This document shows, piece by piece, positions 28,143-37,199 of a stretch of 64,000 bases of DNA. The notes beneath the pieces were generated by a model, which saw only the letters and a program-made list of their open reading frames with translations, was not told the origin of the DNA and did no database searches. The position numbers and the translations under genes are program-made. Location: assembly GCF_001718195.1 (NCBI RefSeq), contig NZ_MCNV01000002.1, forward strand, positions 599,143-663,142, given 5' to 3'. This DNA is from Paraburkholderia nodosa (GTDB lineage: Bacteria; Pseudomonadota; Gammaproteobacteria; Burkholderiales; Burkholderiaceae). Numbering within the stretch: the first letter of the stretch is position 1; the number at the start of each line of letters is the position of its first letter.

Positions 28143-28217
28143 AGCGCGCGAAAGCCGGCGCGGGGAAACCCTGGCATTGACCTGAATCAAATCCCTCCCG
28201 CACAATGAACCATATCG

Positions 28218-28242
28218 TGGACTTATCGTCCATATTATGGAC
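28218..28242. promoter_or_regulatory. Triple TGGAC/GTCCA operator before the cupin operon
   Basis: Three half-sites are packed into 25 bp: TGGAC (28218-28222), GTCCATA (28228-28234) and TATGGAC (28236-28242). The last two form a perfect 7-bp inverted repeat around one T. The site ends 16 bp before the start codon at 28259, so a bound protein would block transcription or translation initiation. The IclR gene at the end of this operon is the best candidate regulator (inference). Confidence 0.65.
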
Positions 28243-28258
28243 ATAATGAGAGCAATTG

Positions 28259-28780
28259 ATGACGGACAAGCCCTATTCCCCCATGACGCCGTATCAGCTT
28301 CCGTTCCCCAAGGAAGCGCAGCAGGAAATCGTCATTCCCCACGCTATCCCCACCGACGAGCGCGTGTGGGTACCCCAGGCCGAGAACGTATGGTTCCGTC
28401 CGCTGTGCCTGAACACGGCACAGGGCTACTGGATGAATTTGCTGCGCGTGCGTAAATCAGGTGTCCTGAGCAGGCATCGGCATCCGCAGGCCGTTCACGG
28501 CATGGTGCTCAAGGGCCGCTGGCGCTATCTGGAGCACGACTGGGAAGCGACCGAAGGCAGCTACGTGTTCGAGCCGCCCGGCGAAACGCATACGCTCTAC
28601 GTACCGGAAGACGTCGAGGAAATGATCACCTACTTCCAGGTCAACGGCGTCATGTTCTATTGCGATCCGTGGGGCAACTACACGGGCTATGAGGACGTGT
28701 TCACGAAGATCGACATGTGCCGCAAGCATTACGCGGCGGTGGGTCTTGGCGAGGATTACGTGGATCAGTTCATCCGATGA
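28259..28780 (+). CDS. Cupin dioxygenase, 2,4'-dihydroxyacetophenone dioxygenase-like
   Basis: This 173-residue single-domain cupin starts at the ATG at 28259. Metal ligands are visible in LSRHRHPQAVHGMVLKG (His residues) and in the second cupin motif around PPGETHTLYVPED. The pattern VLKGRWRYLEHDW and the length match the DAD family, which cleaves the keto side chain of hydroxyacetophenones with a non-haem metal. Here the substrate is uncertain. It opens a five-gene cluster (cupin, SDR, MFS carrier, SDR, IclR). Its stop codon overlaps the next start in ATGA, showing translational coupling. Confidence 0.8.
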   Translation: MTDKPYSPMTPYQLPFPKEAQQEIVIPHAIPTDERVWVPQAENVWFRPLCLNTAQGYWMNLLRVRKSGVLSRHRHPQAVHGMVLKGRWRYLEHDWEATEGSYVFEPPGETHTLYVPEDVEEMITYFQVNGVMFYCDPWGNYTGYEDVFTKIDMCRKHYAAVGLGEDYVDQFIR

Positions 28781-29514
28781 CCCGCGCCCAGTACGATTTC
28801 GCGGGGCGCGTGGCCGTCGTGACCGGCGCGGCGGGCGGCATCGGCCGCGCGATCTGCAATGCGTTCGCGCGCGGCGGGGCGCGCACGGTCAACTGGGACC
28901 GCGTGCCCGGCCCGCTGGATACGCAGGACGCGCCCCGTCACATCGAAGCCGACGTCACGCGCCCCGAGACGATCGAAGCGGCGCTGGCAGCGACGCTCGC
29001 CGAATTCGGGCGCATCGACTACCTCGTGAACAATGCGGGTTTCGCCGGTTCGACCGTGCCGCTCGACGCCTACGATCCCGCCGAATGGCAACGCATCGTC
29101 GACGTCAATCTGGTGGGCACCTATCACGTTTGCCGCTTCGTCGTGCCCGCCATGCGCCGCGCCGGTTCGGGGCGCATCGTCAATGTGGCATCGCTCGCGG
29201 GCAAGGAGGGCACGCCGAACGCGTCCGCCTACAGCGCGGCGAAGGCCGGTGTAATCGCGCTCACCAAATCGCTCGGCAAGGAACTCGCGCGAACGGGCAT
29301 TCTCGTCAACGGCATTGCGCCCGCTGCCGTAGAAACACCGCTGCTCGCGCAGATGGCGCCCGCCCACGTGCAGACGATGATCGACAAGAGTCCGCTCGGG
29401 CGGCTCGGCACCGTGGATGAAGTCGCCGATCTCGCGCTATGGCTTTGTTCGGATTCCTGTACGTTCAGCACCGGCGCGATATTCGATCTTTCCGGCGGCC
29501 GCGCCACGTACTGA
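28777..29514 (+). CDS. Short-chain dehydrogenase/reductase
   Basis: This 245-residue classical SDR starts at the ATG in the ATGA overlap with the cupin gene. It has VTGAAGGIGRAICNAFA, VNNAGFAGST, the catalytic Ser region VNVASLAGKEG, the Tyr/Lys pair in ASAYSAAKAGVIALT, and a C-terminal FDLSGGRATY. It resembles the FabG/gluconate 5-dehydrogenase type. Coupling to the cupin suggests it oxidises or reduces the same substrate or its product. Confidence 0.92.
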   Translation: MTRAQYDFAGRVAVVTGAAGGIGRAICNAFARGGARTVNWDRVPGPLDTQDAPRHIEADVTRPETIEAALAATLAEFGRIDYLVNNAGFAGSTVPLDAYDPAEWQRIVDVNLVGTYHVCRFVVPAMRRAGSGRIVNVASLAGKEGTPNASAYSAAKAGVIALTKSLGKELARTGILVNGIAPAAVETPLLAQMAPAHVQTMIDKSPLGRLGTVDEVADLALWLCSDSCTFSTGAIFDLSGGRATY

Positions 29515-29562
29515 TACACGCCCAAAGACACCCACACGATAACAGCCAAAAGGAGACGACCC

Positions 29563-30864
29563 ATGATCAAAAAATCGCAACGGCTCAAACGCACCCAGAC
29601 GATCGCCATCGCCTTTCTGACGATAGCGGGCATCGTGAACTACCTGGACCGCAGCACGCTTTCCATCGCCAACCATTCGGTGGCGGAGGAACTGCATCTG
29701 AACGCTTCGCAAATGGGCTTGCTGCTTTCGGCGTTCTCGCTCGCCTATGCGTTCGCGCAATTGCCGGTGGGCGCGATGCTCGACCGTTTCGGCTCGCGCG
29801 TGATGCTCGGGCTCGGCATGCTGGTGTGGTCGCTCGCGCAGGTCACGGGGGGCTTCATTCAAACGCTCAATCATTTTCTGGCGGCGCGCGTGGTGCTGGG
29901 CATCGCCGAAGCGCCGCTCTTTCCGGCGGGCGCCAAGGTCATTCACGAATGGTTCGCCGTGCGCGAACGCGGCGCGCCAACCGGCACGTTCGTCTCCTCC
30001 TCGACCATCGCGCCGATGATCGCGCCGCCACTGCTCACCGCGCTGATGCTCTCGTTCGGCTGGCGTCCGATGTTCATCATCATGGGTGTGCTGGGTGTGC
30101 TCGTCTCGGTCGGCTGGTATGTGGTCTATCGCAACCGCGATCAGGTCGTGCTCACGTCCGAAGAAACGGCATGGCTCGAAGACGGCGCGACCGAAGCACC
30201 GAAGAAGAGCGCACTGAGCTTCGCCGAATGGGGCATGCTGCTCAAGCAGCGCAACACGTGGGGCATGATCTTCGGCTTCATGGGCGTGATCTACATGGTG
30301 TGGCTCTATCTCACCTGGCTGCCCGGCTATCTGGAGAAGGAGCGCCATATCTCCATCGCGCATACGGGCTGGCTCGTCGCCATTCCCTATGTGTTCGGCA
30401 CGATCGGCATGGCCAGCAGCGGCTTTATTTCCGATTACCTGCTCAAGCGCGGCATGGCGCCGATCCGCAGCCGCAAGTGGCCGCTGTGCGTCGGGCTGAT
30501 CGGCGCGGCGGCCTTCACCGTGCCGGCCGCCTACACGCCGAGCACCGCGCTCGCCATTACCTATGTTTCCGTCGCGATGTTCTTCGTGAACATGTCGAGC
30601 GGCGCGGCCTGGGCGCTCGTGAGCGTGGCGGCTCCCCGCCATCTCGTGGCGTCGCTCGGCAGCATGCAGAATTTCGGCGGCTATTTCGGCGGCTCGTTTG
30701 CGCCGGTCATCACCGGCATCGTGGTCGACCAGACGCATTCGTTCGTGAACGCCCTGCTCATCAGCGCAGCGGTGGCGTTCGCCGCCGCGTTCGTCTATCT
30801 CTTCGTCGTCAGGGAAGTCGTGCCTGAAAACGAGCGCCGGGCGGCAGCGACCCAACCCACCTGA
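29563..30864 (+). CDS. MFS transporter, anion:cation symporter family
   Basis: This 433-residue, 12-helix protein has an AAAAGGAGA ribosome-binding site. ACS hallmarks are AGIVNYLDRSTLSIAN in helix 1, MLDRFGSRVMLGLG in the first cytoplasmic loop, and VLGIAEAPLFPAGAKVIHEWF. Relatives carry galactonate, glucarate and other organic acids. It is third in the cupin/SDR operon and probably imports that pathway's substrate. Confidence 0.9.
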   Translation: MIKKSQRLKRTQTIAIAFLTIAGIVNYLDRSTLSIANHSVAEELHLNASQMGLLLSAFSLAYAFAQLPVGAMLDRFGSRVMLGLGMLVWSLAQVTGGFIQTLNHFLAARVVLGIAEAPLFPAGAKVIHEWFAVRERGAPTGTFVSSSTIAPMIAPPLLTALMLSFGWRPMFIIMGVLGVLVSVGWYVVYRNRDQVVLTSEETAWLEDGATEAPKKSALSFAEWGMLLKQRNTWGMIFGFMGVIYMVWLYLTWLPGYLEKERHISIAHTGWLVAIPYVFGTIGMASSGFISDYLLKRGMAPIRSRKWPLCVGLIGAAAFTVPAAYTPSTALAITYVSVAMFFVNMSSGAAWALVSVAAPRHLVASLGSMQNFGGYFGGSFAPVITGIVVDQTHSFVNALLISAAVAFAAAFVYLFVVREVVPENERRAAATQPT

Positions 30865-30891
30865 TTCATCTATTCATTCGCACTACGCATC

Positions 30892-31620
30892 ATGACATTC
30901 AAGGACAATTTTCTCGCGGGCAAGGTCGCGCTCGTGACGGGCGGCCACTCCGGCATCGGCGCGGCCATTGCCAACCGGCTCGCACAACTCGGCGCACACA
31001 CCACGGCCGCCGGCCTGCCGCCTCCCGCCGGCACGCCGGACGTACTCGATGCCGGCGTGCAACGCGCCTCGCTCGACGTGCGTTCGAGCGAAGACGTGAC
31101 GCGACTGGTTAATGGCTGCGAGCGGCTCGATATCGTCGTGAACTGCGCGGGTGTGATCAGCCGCGGCGAAGAGCACCAGATCGAGGCGTTCGAGCGCGTG
31201 CTCGATATCAATCTCAACGGCACCATGCGTGTGTGTTCGAGCGCGCGCGAGCTGCTCAGGGCTTCTTCCGGCTGCATCGTGAACACGGCTTCGATGCTGA
31301 GCTTTTTCGGCGGCGGTCTCGTGCCGGCCTATAGCGCCAGCAAGGGCGGCGTGGCGCAGCTCACGCGCTCGCTCGCCATTGCCTATGCGCCCGACAATAT
31401 CCGTGTCAATGCACTCGCGCCCGGCTGGATCGCGACGCCCCTCACCCAGGCGCTGCAGGACGACGGCGGCCGCTCGCAGGGCATCCTCGAGCGTACGCCG
31501 ATGAAGCGTTGGGGGCAGCCCGAAGAAGTCGCGAACGTGGCCGCGTTTCTCTGCTCGCCCGCCGCTTCGTTCATGACGGGCGCGATCGTGCCCGTGGACG
31601 GCGGCTATCTGTGCGCCTGA
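30892..31620 (+). CDS. Short-chain dehydrogenase/reductase
   Basis: This 242-residue SDR has [16 protein letters not shown] for cofactor binding, NCAG in place of NNAG, the Ser region [12 protein letters not shown], the [15 protein letters not shown]yr/Lys motif and [13 protein letters not shown] near the end. It is fourth in the cupin operon, 27 bp after the MFS gene and 21 bp before the IclR gene. Its partner enzyme is probably the SDR two genes upstream, giving two successive redox steps. Confidence 0.92.
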   Translation: MTFKDNFLAGKVALVTGGHSGIGAAIANRLAQLGAHTTAAGLPPPAGTPDVLDAGVQRASLDVRSSEDVTRLVNGCERLDIVVNCAGVISRGEEHQIEAFERVLDINLNGTMRVCSSARELLRASSGCIVNTASMLSFFGGGLVPAYSASKGGVAQLTRSLAIAYAPDNIRVNALAPGWIATPLTQALQDDGGRSQGILERTPMKRWGQPEEVANVAAFLCSPAASFMTGAIVPVDGGYLCA

Positions 31621-31641
31621 TCCGCAGGAATTGCGGGCATA

Positions 31642-32490
31642 ATGGCGCCACACATGGCGCCCGCTAGCTTTCCGATGTCGACCACTGATTCCCCCACCTC
31701 CTCCCAATCCGGCGACGCCAAGGGCGTTGCCGGCACGGCCGCCTTTTCGAAGTTCATCGCCGTGCTGCAGCTCATCGCTGATGCCAGCACGCCGCCGAAC
31801 ATCGCGAAGCTCGTGGCCGCGAGCGGCTATCCGCGCCCGACCGTGCATCGCATCGTCGCCGCGCTGCAAGCCGAAGGGCTCGTCGCGGCGGTGGGCGGCG
31901 GCAATACGTTCGCGCTCGGGCCGCGTCTCGTGAATCTCGCGAGCCGCAGCTGGGAGCGATCCGACCTGCGCATCGCCGCCGTCGACGCGCTCATGGAACT
32001 GCGCAACACCACCTCGGAAACAGTGCACCTCGCCGTGCCCAGCGACGGCGCGATGGTGTACATCGAAAAGCTCGAAAGTCCGCACGCCGTGCGCATGGCT
32101 TCGCGTATCGGCACGCGCGTGGCGCTCACGTCGAGTTCGGTCGGCAAGGCCTGGCTCGCCACGCTCACGCCGCCCGAGCGCGAGCCAATGCTCGCACAGG
32201 CGCCGCGCGTGCGTTTCACCGAGCATACGATGACCGACCTCGACGCGATCCGCGACGAGATCGAACTCACGGCGCAACGCGGCTACGCGGAAGACCGCGA
32301 AGAAAACGAACAGTCGATCTGGTGTTACGGCGCGGCGATTCTCGGCGCCGATGGTCACGCAGTGGGCTGCGTGAGCGTCAGCATGCCGATGTTCCGCCGC
32401 CAGGCGGATGCGCAGCAGAGCTACATCGAACCCCTGCTCGCCGCGTGCCGCACCATTGCCGCACGGCTCGGGCCGGTTTGCTTGCGATAA
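31642..32490 (+). CDS. IclR-family transcriptional regulator
   Basis: This 282-residue regulator has an N-terminal winged helix (about residues 33-95; FSKFIAVLQLIADAS, SGYPRPTVHRIVAALQAEGLV). The C-terminal IclR effector domain is recognised by SSVGKAWLATLTPPER, RGYAEDREENEQSIWCYGAAIL and VGCVSVSMP. ATGs at 31654 and 31675 are alternative starts. It ends the cupin-SDR-MFS-SDR operon and probably regulates it through the TGGAC/GTCCA sites at 28218-28242 (inference). Confidence 0.92.
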   Translation: MAPHMAPASFPMSTTDSPTSSQSGDAKGVAGTAAFSKFIAVLQLIADASTPPNIAKLVAASGYPRPTVHRIVAALQAEGLVAAVGGGNTFALGPRLVNLASRSWERSDLRIAAVDALMELRNTTSETVHLAVPSDGAMVYIEKLESPHAVRMASRIGTRVALTSSSVGKAWLATLTPPEREPMLAQAPRVRFTEHTMTDLDAIRDEIELTAQRGYAEDREENEQSIWCYGAAILGADGHAVGCVSVSMPMFRRQADAQQSYIEPLLAACRTIAARLGPVCLR

Positions 32491-32521
32491 CTCAAAACGG
32501 CACGACTTCAGCAGGACCGGC

Positions 32522-32956
32522 CTACTTCGCCTCTTCCACGCGCCGTTCATCGGTGTTGCTGGGATATTTCGCCTGCCCGAAGCGGATGATCAGCACGCCC
32601 AGCGCGATCAGCACGATCGCGCCCGCAGACGCCAGCAAATGCAGCTCGGTGTTCGCGCCCGCGCGCAGGATGAGGTCCCGCGCGATCGACACCATGGCGA
32701 TATACAGCGGGAAGCGAACGGGCAGCTGTCCAGCCTTGAGATACTGCCCGACCATGGCGAAGATCTCGAGGTAGAGAAACATCAGCAGCAGGTCGGTCAG
32801 CGTCACGCCGTCCGAATGCACCATATGCCAGATCAGGGCGCCCATGGCGGCCACGGTGCCAATGCCGATGATCAACAGACCGAACAGTTCGGCCAGCTCC
32901 ATAGCGCGCTCGAGGCGCTCCTTGATCGCTCGTTGCAGAGCGTTCTCGTACTTCAT
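32522..32956 (-). CDS. PsiE-family membrane protein
   Basis: This 144-residue protein has four membrane helices and the PsiE signature FLYLEIFAMVGQYLKAGQLP followed by RFPLYIAMVSIARDLIL. In E. coli psiE is phosphate-starvation-inducible, and its biochemical role is unknown. It is convergent with the IclR gene and appears monocistronic. No Pho box was recognised upstream. Confidence 0.88.
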   Translation of the reverse strand: MKYENALQRAIKERLERAMELAELFGLLIIGIGTVAAMGALIWHMVHSDGVTLTDLLLMFLYLEIFAMVGQYLKAGQLPVRFPLYIAMVSIARDLILRAGANTELHLLASAGAIVLIALGVLIIRFGQAKYPSNTDERRVEEAK

Positions 32957-33058
32957 CTTCGTGGTTTCCCCATGACACAGTAGGGGGATAGTAGCGCGAC
33001 AAGATGAAAGTTCGAAAACGCGAAAAAAAATCCGCGTGGGCGCGGGCGCGAAGCGAAA

Positions 33059-33246
33059 TCAGGGCGAAGGCGCGGCGGTCACGCGCTCCACGTCGTTCAG
33101 GAGCGCCGCCTCGCCAGTCGTGCTGAGCACGGCGATGCCGGCAACGCCGTCACTCGCGTATTTGTCGGTCAGGAGTTACAACGCCTCGACATCCACTCGC
33201 CATCGCGCAACGGCGTCACGATGGGCAACCGGATTCCCTCGAACAT
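33059..33246 (-). pseudogene. Fragment of a dihydrodipicolinate synthase/NAL-superfamily gene
   Basis: The minus-strand ATG at 33246 gives MFEGIRLPIVTPLRDGE, the start of a DapA-type protein. A one-base shift then leads to VDVEAL, an in-frame TAA and LLTDKYASDGVAGIAVLSTTGEAALLNDVERV. That stretch contains the T-T-G-E motif diagnostic of the family. The homology ends after about 55 codons, where intact proteins have around 290. So the fragment carries a frameshift, a nonsense codon and a large 3' truncation. Its start is one base beyond the stop of the upstream small gene, so the two were probably once coupled. Confidence 0.8.
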
Positions 33247-33247
33247 A

Positions 33248-33580
33248 TCAGGCCCCCTTGTTGCCGGTACGCAGACGCAACGCGCCGATCGTGGCTTCCG
33301 GCACGCTGCCTATCAGCGTATGCATCGTGAAGTCGATGTCTTCGGGCGCGATATCGAGTAGCACACGCATGGCGCCGCGCGCGAAGGCAGTTTGCGCGAC
33401 GTAGACGCCGAGCGGGGAATGCAGCAGCGCCGCGAGATGCGCCCGCGCGGCTTCTTCGGTATTCGCGGTCAGCATGACTTCGAGCCAGGCACGCGGGGCC
33501 CGCAACGGAACGACCTTTGCACGCGAGCGCGGAGCCGGCGCCACGATCTCGTAACGGGGGATGGGATTTGCGCAAGCCAT
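33248..33580 (-). CDS. Conserved hypothetical protein upstream of a dapA-like remnant
   Basis: The 110-residue protein starts at the ATG at 33580, beginning MACANPIPRYEIVAP. It is a compact alpha/beta-type sequence with no signal peptide or membrane helix. I do not recognise a named domain. Its stop is one base from the start of the broken dapA-like gene, so it was probably the first gene of a small operon. Codon use looks normal for the window, and the frame is uninterrupted. Confidence 0.6.
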   Translation of the reverse strand: MACANPIPRYEIVAPAPRSRAKVVPLRAPRAWLEVMLTANTEEAARAHLAALLHSPLGVYVAQTAFARGAMRVLLDIAPEDIDFTMHTLIGSVPEATIGALRLRTGNKGA

Positions 33581-34047
33581 GAGATTTGAATTGCTATTCG
33601 CAGGTTGTGAACACAACTTCAGCGTATTCCCGAACGCGTAAAAGCGGTGTTAAAAATAGCGGTGCGTCGTGTCTAAATCTCACATGCCTTGTGCGAGCTG
33701 CGGATTCAACTCGAGATGCAGCACGACGAGCCAGCGTCGCGGGCACGCGTTGGCAATTTCGAGTGGCGCTTCGTGCGCACTTCCACCGCTTCGTACAGGC
33801 CCGATGAAGCCCTGCTTCTTCGCACAAGAAAAAATGCCGTAAAAAAGCGCGGCATTTACCTCCCATTCTGACTTCGGCGTTCGCATTCTTCGCATTTTCG
33901 AATTACCCCGATTTCGCGCTGGGGTCTGCGCGAACGCGCGCGAACCCGCATGTTCGAAAACGTCCGTGGGACACATTACGCTGCCGCGCCGCGCAATGCG
34001 GACTACTATATCGTCAGTGTATTGGGCAACCGGGCAAAGGAGGCTCG
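33581..34047. other. Intergenic region, no supported gene
   Basis: These 467 bp contain short open frames in several phases, but none has a ribosome-binding site or recognisable product. The promoter of the downstream PAS-GGDEF gene must lie here. The only clear signal is an AAAGGAGG ribosome-binding site at about 34036-34043. Confidence 0.5.
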
Positions 34048-35331
34048 ATGGCCGACTGGTCGAACATGATGCGCGATTTCGTCGACGAAATCGCTGCGAG
34101 CGTGGCCATGATCGGCCGCGATGAGCGGGGCCAGTTCGTGGTTTCGGCCTGCAACGATCATTTCATGCGCATGACGGGCGGCAGGCGCAGCGCGATCAAG
34201 TCGTTCCCGGCACCGTTCGATTCGCTCATTCCCAACTACGCCCGAACCGAATTCCGCAAAAAGCTGACCCAGTGCTTCGAATCCGGCGTCGCCCGGGAAC
34301 TCGAGCAAGCCTATGACCTGAGGGACGGAACGCACTGGTGGCGCCTGTCGTTGAAGCCGATACGCCACGCCGAAAGCGGAGTCTCCGTACTCGAAATCAT
34401 GGTCACAGGCCTTGAAATCACCACGAAGATGTTGCTGACGCACGAACTGGAAGTCAGCACGTCGCGCTTTCGTTCGGTCGTCGATGCAGCCTACGACGCC
34501 ATCATCACGATCGACCAGCAGCATTGCATCACGCTATTCAATCGTGCCGCGGAAAACCTGTTCGGGTACTCTGCCGAAGAAATGCTCGGCCAACCGATCA
34601 CGGACCTTCTGCCCGAGCGCTACCGCGCCAATCATTCGCAATACGTCCACCTGTTTGCGCGCTCGCCCGTGCGCTCGCGGCAGATGGACGAGCGCAACCG
34701 CGTGTATGGGCTGCATCGGGATGGGTCGCTGTTGCCCGTCGAAATTGCGATTTCGAAAATCAACGTGGGCGGGCTGATCGAATTCACCGCCGTGATTCGC
34801 GATATCGCCGACCGCGTTCGCTTGATGGATCTGCTTCAGAAGCAGGCCGTCACCGACGAGCTGACCGGCCTGCCGAACCGCCGAGAATTTGCCGATACCG
34901 TTGAACAGCTTCTCGAAGCCGACAAAACGCTTTCCGTCTTTATTCTCGATATCGATTACTTCAAGAAGATCAACGACAGCTACGGGCACGACATCGGCGA
35001 CGAAGTGCTGCGAGTGCTGGCCAAAGTCGTGATGAACAGCGACAGGCGCATTGGCGTCTTTGCGCGCTGGGGCGGCGAAGAGTTCGTCGCCGCGCTGCCT
35101 GAGTTCAATATCGAGCAGGCAACGGCCGTGGCCGAGGAATTGCGCCAGACCATCGAGCAGCAGGACTTCGAGCATCAATGGCGGCTGGGCAAGCCCGTTC
35201 CGTTTACGGTGAGCATCGGCGTAACGGAGCGCCTGCCGGGCGAGGATGACTTCGGTGCGATCGTCAAACGCGCGGACGTGGCGCTCTATCGAGCCAAAGA
35301 CAGCGGCCGCAACCGCGTGGAAGTCGGCTAG
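34048..35331 (+). CDS. PAS-PAS-GGDEF diguanylate cyclase
   Basis: This 427-residue soluble protein has a first PAS-like domain (about residues 8-130) and a second PAS domain (about 140-260; FRSVVDAAYDAIITIDQQHCITLFNRAAENLFGY). A GGDEF domain follows, with TDELTGLPNRREF, ILDIDYFKKINDSYGHDIGDEVL and an intact active site RWGGEEF. The four residues at the inhibitory-site position read RRIG rather than RxxD, so product inhibition through an I-site is unlikely. There is no membrane helix, so it senses a cytoplasmic cue and makes c-di-GMP. Confidence 0.95.
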   Translation: MADWSNMMRDFVDEIAASVAMIGRDERGQFVVSACNDHFMRMTGGRRSAIKSFPAPFDSLIPNYARTEFRKKLTQCFESGVARELEQAYDLRDGTHWWRLSLKPIRHAESGVSVLEIMVTGLEITTKMLLTHELEVSTSRFRSVVDAAYDAIITIDQQHCITLFNRAAENLFGYSAEEMLGQPITDLLPERYRANHSQYVHLFARSPVRSRQMDERNRVYGLHRDGSLLPVEIAISKINVGGLIEFTAVIRDIADRVRLMDLLQKQAVTDELTGLPNRREFADTVEQLLEADKTLSVFILDIDYFKKINDSYGHDIGDEVLRVLAKVVMNSDRRIGVFARWGGEEFVAALPEFNIEQATAVAEELRQTIEQQDFEHQWRLGKPVPFTVSIGVTERLPGEDDFGAIVKRADVALYRAKDSGRNRVEVG

Positions 35332-35375
35332 CGCGCGCCACAATCGCATCGCTTTCTTTCGCCAGGGAGGCCGTC

Positions 35376-35762
35376 ATGGACAGAATTGCGCTGGCCTGCG
35401 TGGCCGTGCTGGGTCTTTTGCTGTTTGGCCTCGGCCTGTCCATTTCCATGCTTCGCTTTCGCGAAGGCACGCTCTCGGGATGCGCGCCGGACCCGGCCAG
35501 CCTGCTGCACAAGTTCGTGCGCGCGCATGCGAACACGGCCGAATATGTGCCCTTCCTGGCCGCGCTGTTTCTCTATCTGGGCACACACTCGCCCTCGCCG
35601 GCAACGCTCGCGCTGATCGTGGCCGCGACCGTCTGCCGGTGCCTGCTCGTCGTCGGGCTGGTCGCGTTTCCCTCGATGGCAAAACCCAATCCCGCCCGAT
35701 TTATCGGCGCGCTCGGCACTTACGCGGCGGGTATCGCGCTGAGTCTCGCGTTGCTACGTTGA
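35376..35762 (+). CDS. MAPEG-family membrane protein
   Basis: This 128-residue protein has four predicted membrane helices and the MAPEG pattern: a conserved KFVRAHANTAEYVP loop (R-x-H-x-N-x-x-E) after helix 1 and an ARFIGALGTYAAG segment near the end. Bacterial members include glutathione-dependent enzymes, but many are uncharacterised. It follows the diguanylate cyclase by 44 bp on the same strand, perhaps by read-through. Confidence 0.85.
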   Translation: MDRIALACVAVLGLLLFGLGLSISMLRFREGTLSGCAPDPASLLHKFVRAHANTAEYVPFLAALFLYLGTHSPSPATLALIVAATVCRCLLVVGLVAFPSMAKPNPARFIGALGTYAAGIALSLALLR

Positions 35763-35810
35763 CTCGAGAATGGGCTTTCGCTGTGCGCGCAACGTTGTCG
35801 CCGGTGTTCG

Positions 35811-37166
35811 CTACGGCGCACGCGAATCGCCGCGCAGCGATGCCAGCAACTGCACGAGCGCCTCGATGTCTTTATCCCGCGTGCGCCACGACGACACGCT
35901 GATCCGCAACGCAGGCCGCCCTTGCCAGATCGTGCCGCCGAACCACGTTTCGCCCGAAGCCTGCACGGCGCTGCGCAGCGCCAGCGTCTGGGCATCCGTT
36001 GCGCCGCGGAACAGCACCTGGTTCAGCACGACCCGGTTGAGCACCTCGTAGCCCAGGCGTTCGAGTTCGGCGCCGATGCGCTGCGCCTGCGCGTGATGGC
36101 GCTCGACCATGGCCGCGACACCTTCGCGACCGAGCGTGCGTAGCGCCGCCCATACGGGAATGCCGCGCGCGCGGCGCGAGAACTCCAGTGTGAGGTTCTT
36201 CTGCGCGTCGGCGCTCGCAGACAAATAGGCCGCGTCGCTGTTCATCGCCTCGGCGAGCGCCGTTGCATCGCGGCAAATGACCATGGCGCAGTCGTACGGC
36301 GTGTTCAGCCACTTGTGCGCATCGGTCGTCCAGCTATCGGCCCCTTCGATACCCTCGGTCAGCGCCGCCAGTGACGAGGTCCGCGCCCACAGGCCGAACG
36401 CGCCATCGACATGCACCCACGCGCCGGCCTCCCGCGCACGCGCGATGATCGGCGCAAACGGGTCGAATTCGCCGGTATTCACCTCGCCGGCCTGCAGGCA
36501 CAGGATCGTGCGGTCGTCGAGCGGCGGGAGTCGCGCCGCATCCACGCCGCCGTGAGCATCGACGGCCGCGTAGACGATGCGATCCAGCCCGAAGCCCAGG
36601 ATGCGCAACGCCTTCTTTACCGTAATGTGAGCGAGTTCCGAGACCACGACCTTGATTTCGGGCGCGCCCATCAGCCCCTGGCGGTCGAAGTCCCAGCCTT
36701 GCCGTGCGAGCAGCGCGCGCCGGGCGGTAGCGAGCGCACCGAGCGTGCACGCTGTCGCGCTGGTGCCGAAGCCCACGGCGCTTTCGCGTGGCAGGTCGAG
36801 CGCTTCGAGCACCCAGCGCCCCGCGATGCGTTCCACCGTGGCTGCGACCGGCGAGTTGTCGAACGTGGAGGCGCACTGATCCCACGCCAGCATGAGCCGC
36901 TCGACCGCGGCCGCTGCAGGCAGCGCCGCGCCGATCACGAAGCCGAAATAGCGCGGGCCGTTCGAAGCCGTCGTCGCCGGCGAGCCTACGCGGTCGAGCA
37001 GCGACAGCGTGTCTTCGGCGGGTAATCCGCTCGCGGGCAGCGGCTCGTCGAACGCACTGAGCGCCGCGATGGCTGCGTTCGAGGGGAAAACACGCCGTGT
37101 GGCGTTGCCTTCGAGATAGCGCAGGCCGCGTGCGTCGGCATCCGCCAGCAGTTTCAGTTCATCCAT
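35811..37166 (-). CDS. Group II PLP-dependent decarboxylase-like protein
   Basis: This 451-residue protein of the pyridoxal-dependent decarboxylase (aromatic amino acid/glutamate type) family has the PLP-lysine motif TTDAHKWLNTPYDC, the HVDGAFGLW aspartate region and FGTSATACTLGALA near the phosphate site. Members act on aromatic amino acids, DOPA or related substrates; the substrate here is not evident. It lies 33 bp after an MFS exporter gene on the same strand, and an HxlR regulator is divergent. Such an arrangement suits production and export of an amine (inference). Confidence 0.88.
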   Translation of the reverse strand: MDELKLLADADARGLRYLEGNATRRVFPSNAAIAALSAFDEPLPASGLPAEDTLSLLDRVGSPATTASNGPRYFGFVIGAALPAAAAVERLMLAWDQCASTFDNSPVAATVERIAGRWVLEALDLPRESAVGFGTSATACTLGALATARRALLARQGWDFDRQGLMGAPEIKVVVSELAHITVKKALRILGFGLDRIVYAAVDAHGGVDAARLPPLDDRTILCLQAGEVNTGEFDPFAPIIARAREAGAWVHVDGAFGLWARTSSLAALTEGIEGADSWTTDAHKWLNTPYDCAMVICRDATALAEAMNSDAAYLSASADAQKNLTLEFSRRARGIPVWAALRTLGREGVAAMVERHHAQAQRIGAELERLGYEVLNRVVLNQVLFRGATDAQTLALRSAVQASGETWFGGTIWQGRPALRISVSSWRTRDKDIEALVQLLASLRGDSRAP

Positions 37167-37199
37167 CCATGTCTCCCGGTTCGAGTTTCCATTCAGGCT

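Noticed and set aside
30883..32550. Minus-strand 555-codon frame antisense to the SDR and IclR genes
   Set aside because: It spans two well-supported plus-strand genes and their gap, and its composition is that of an antisense shadow.
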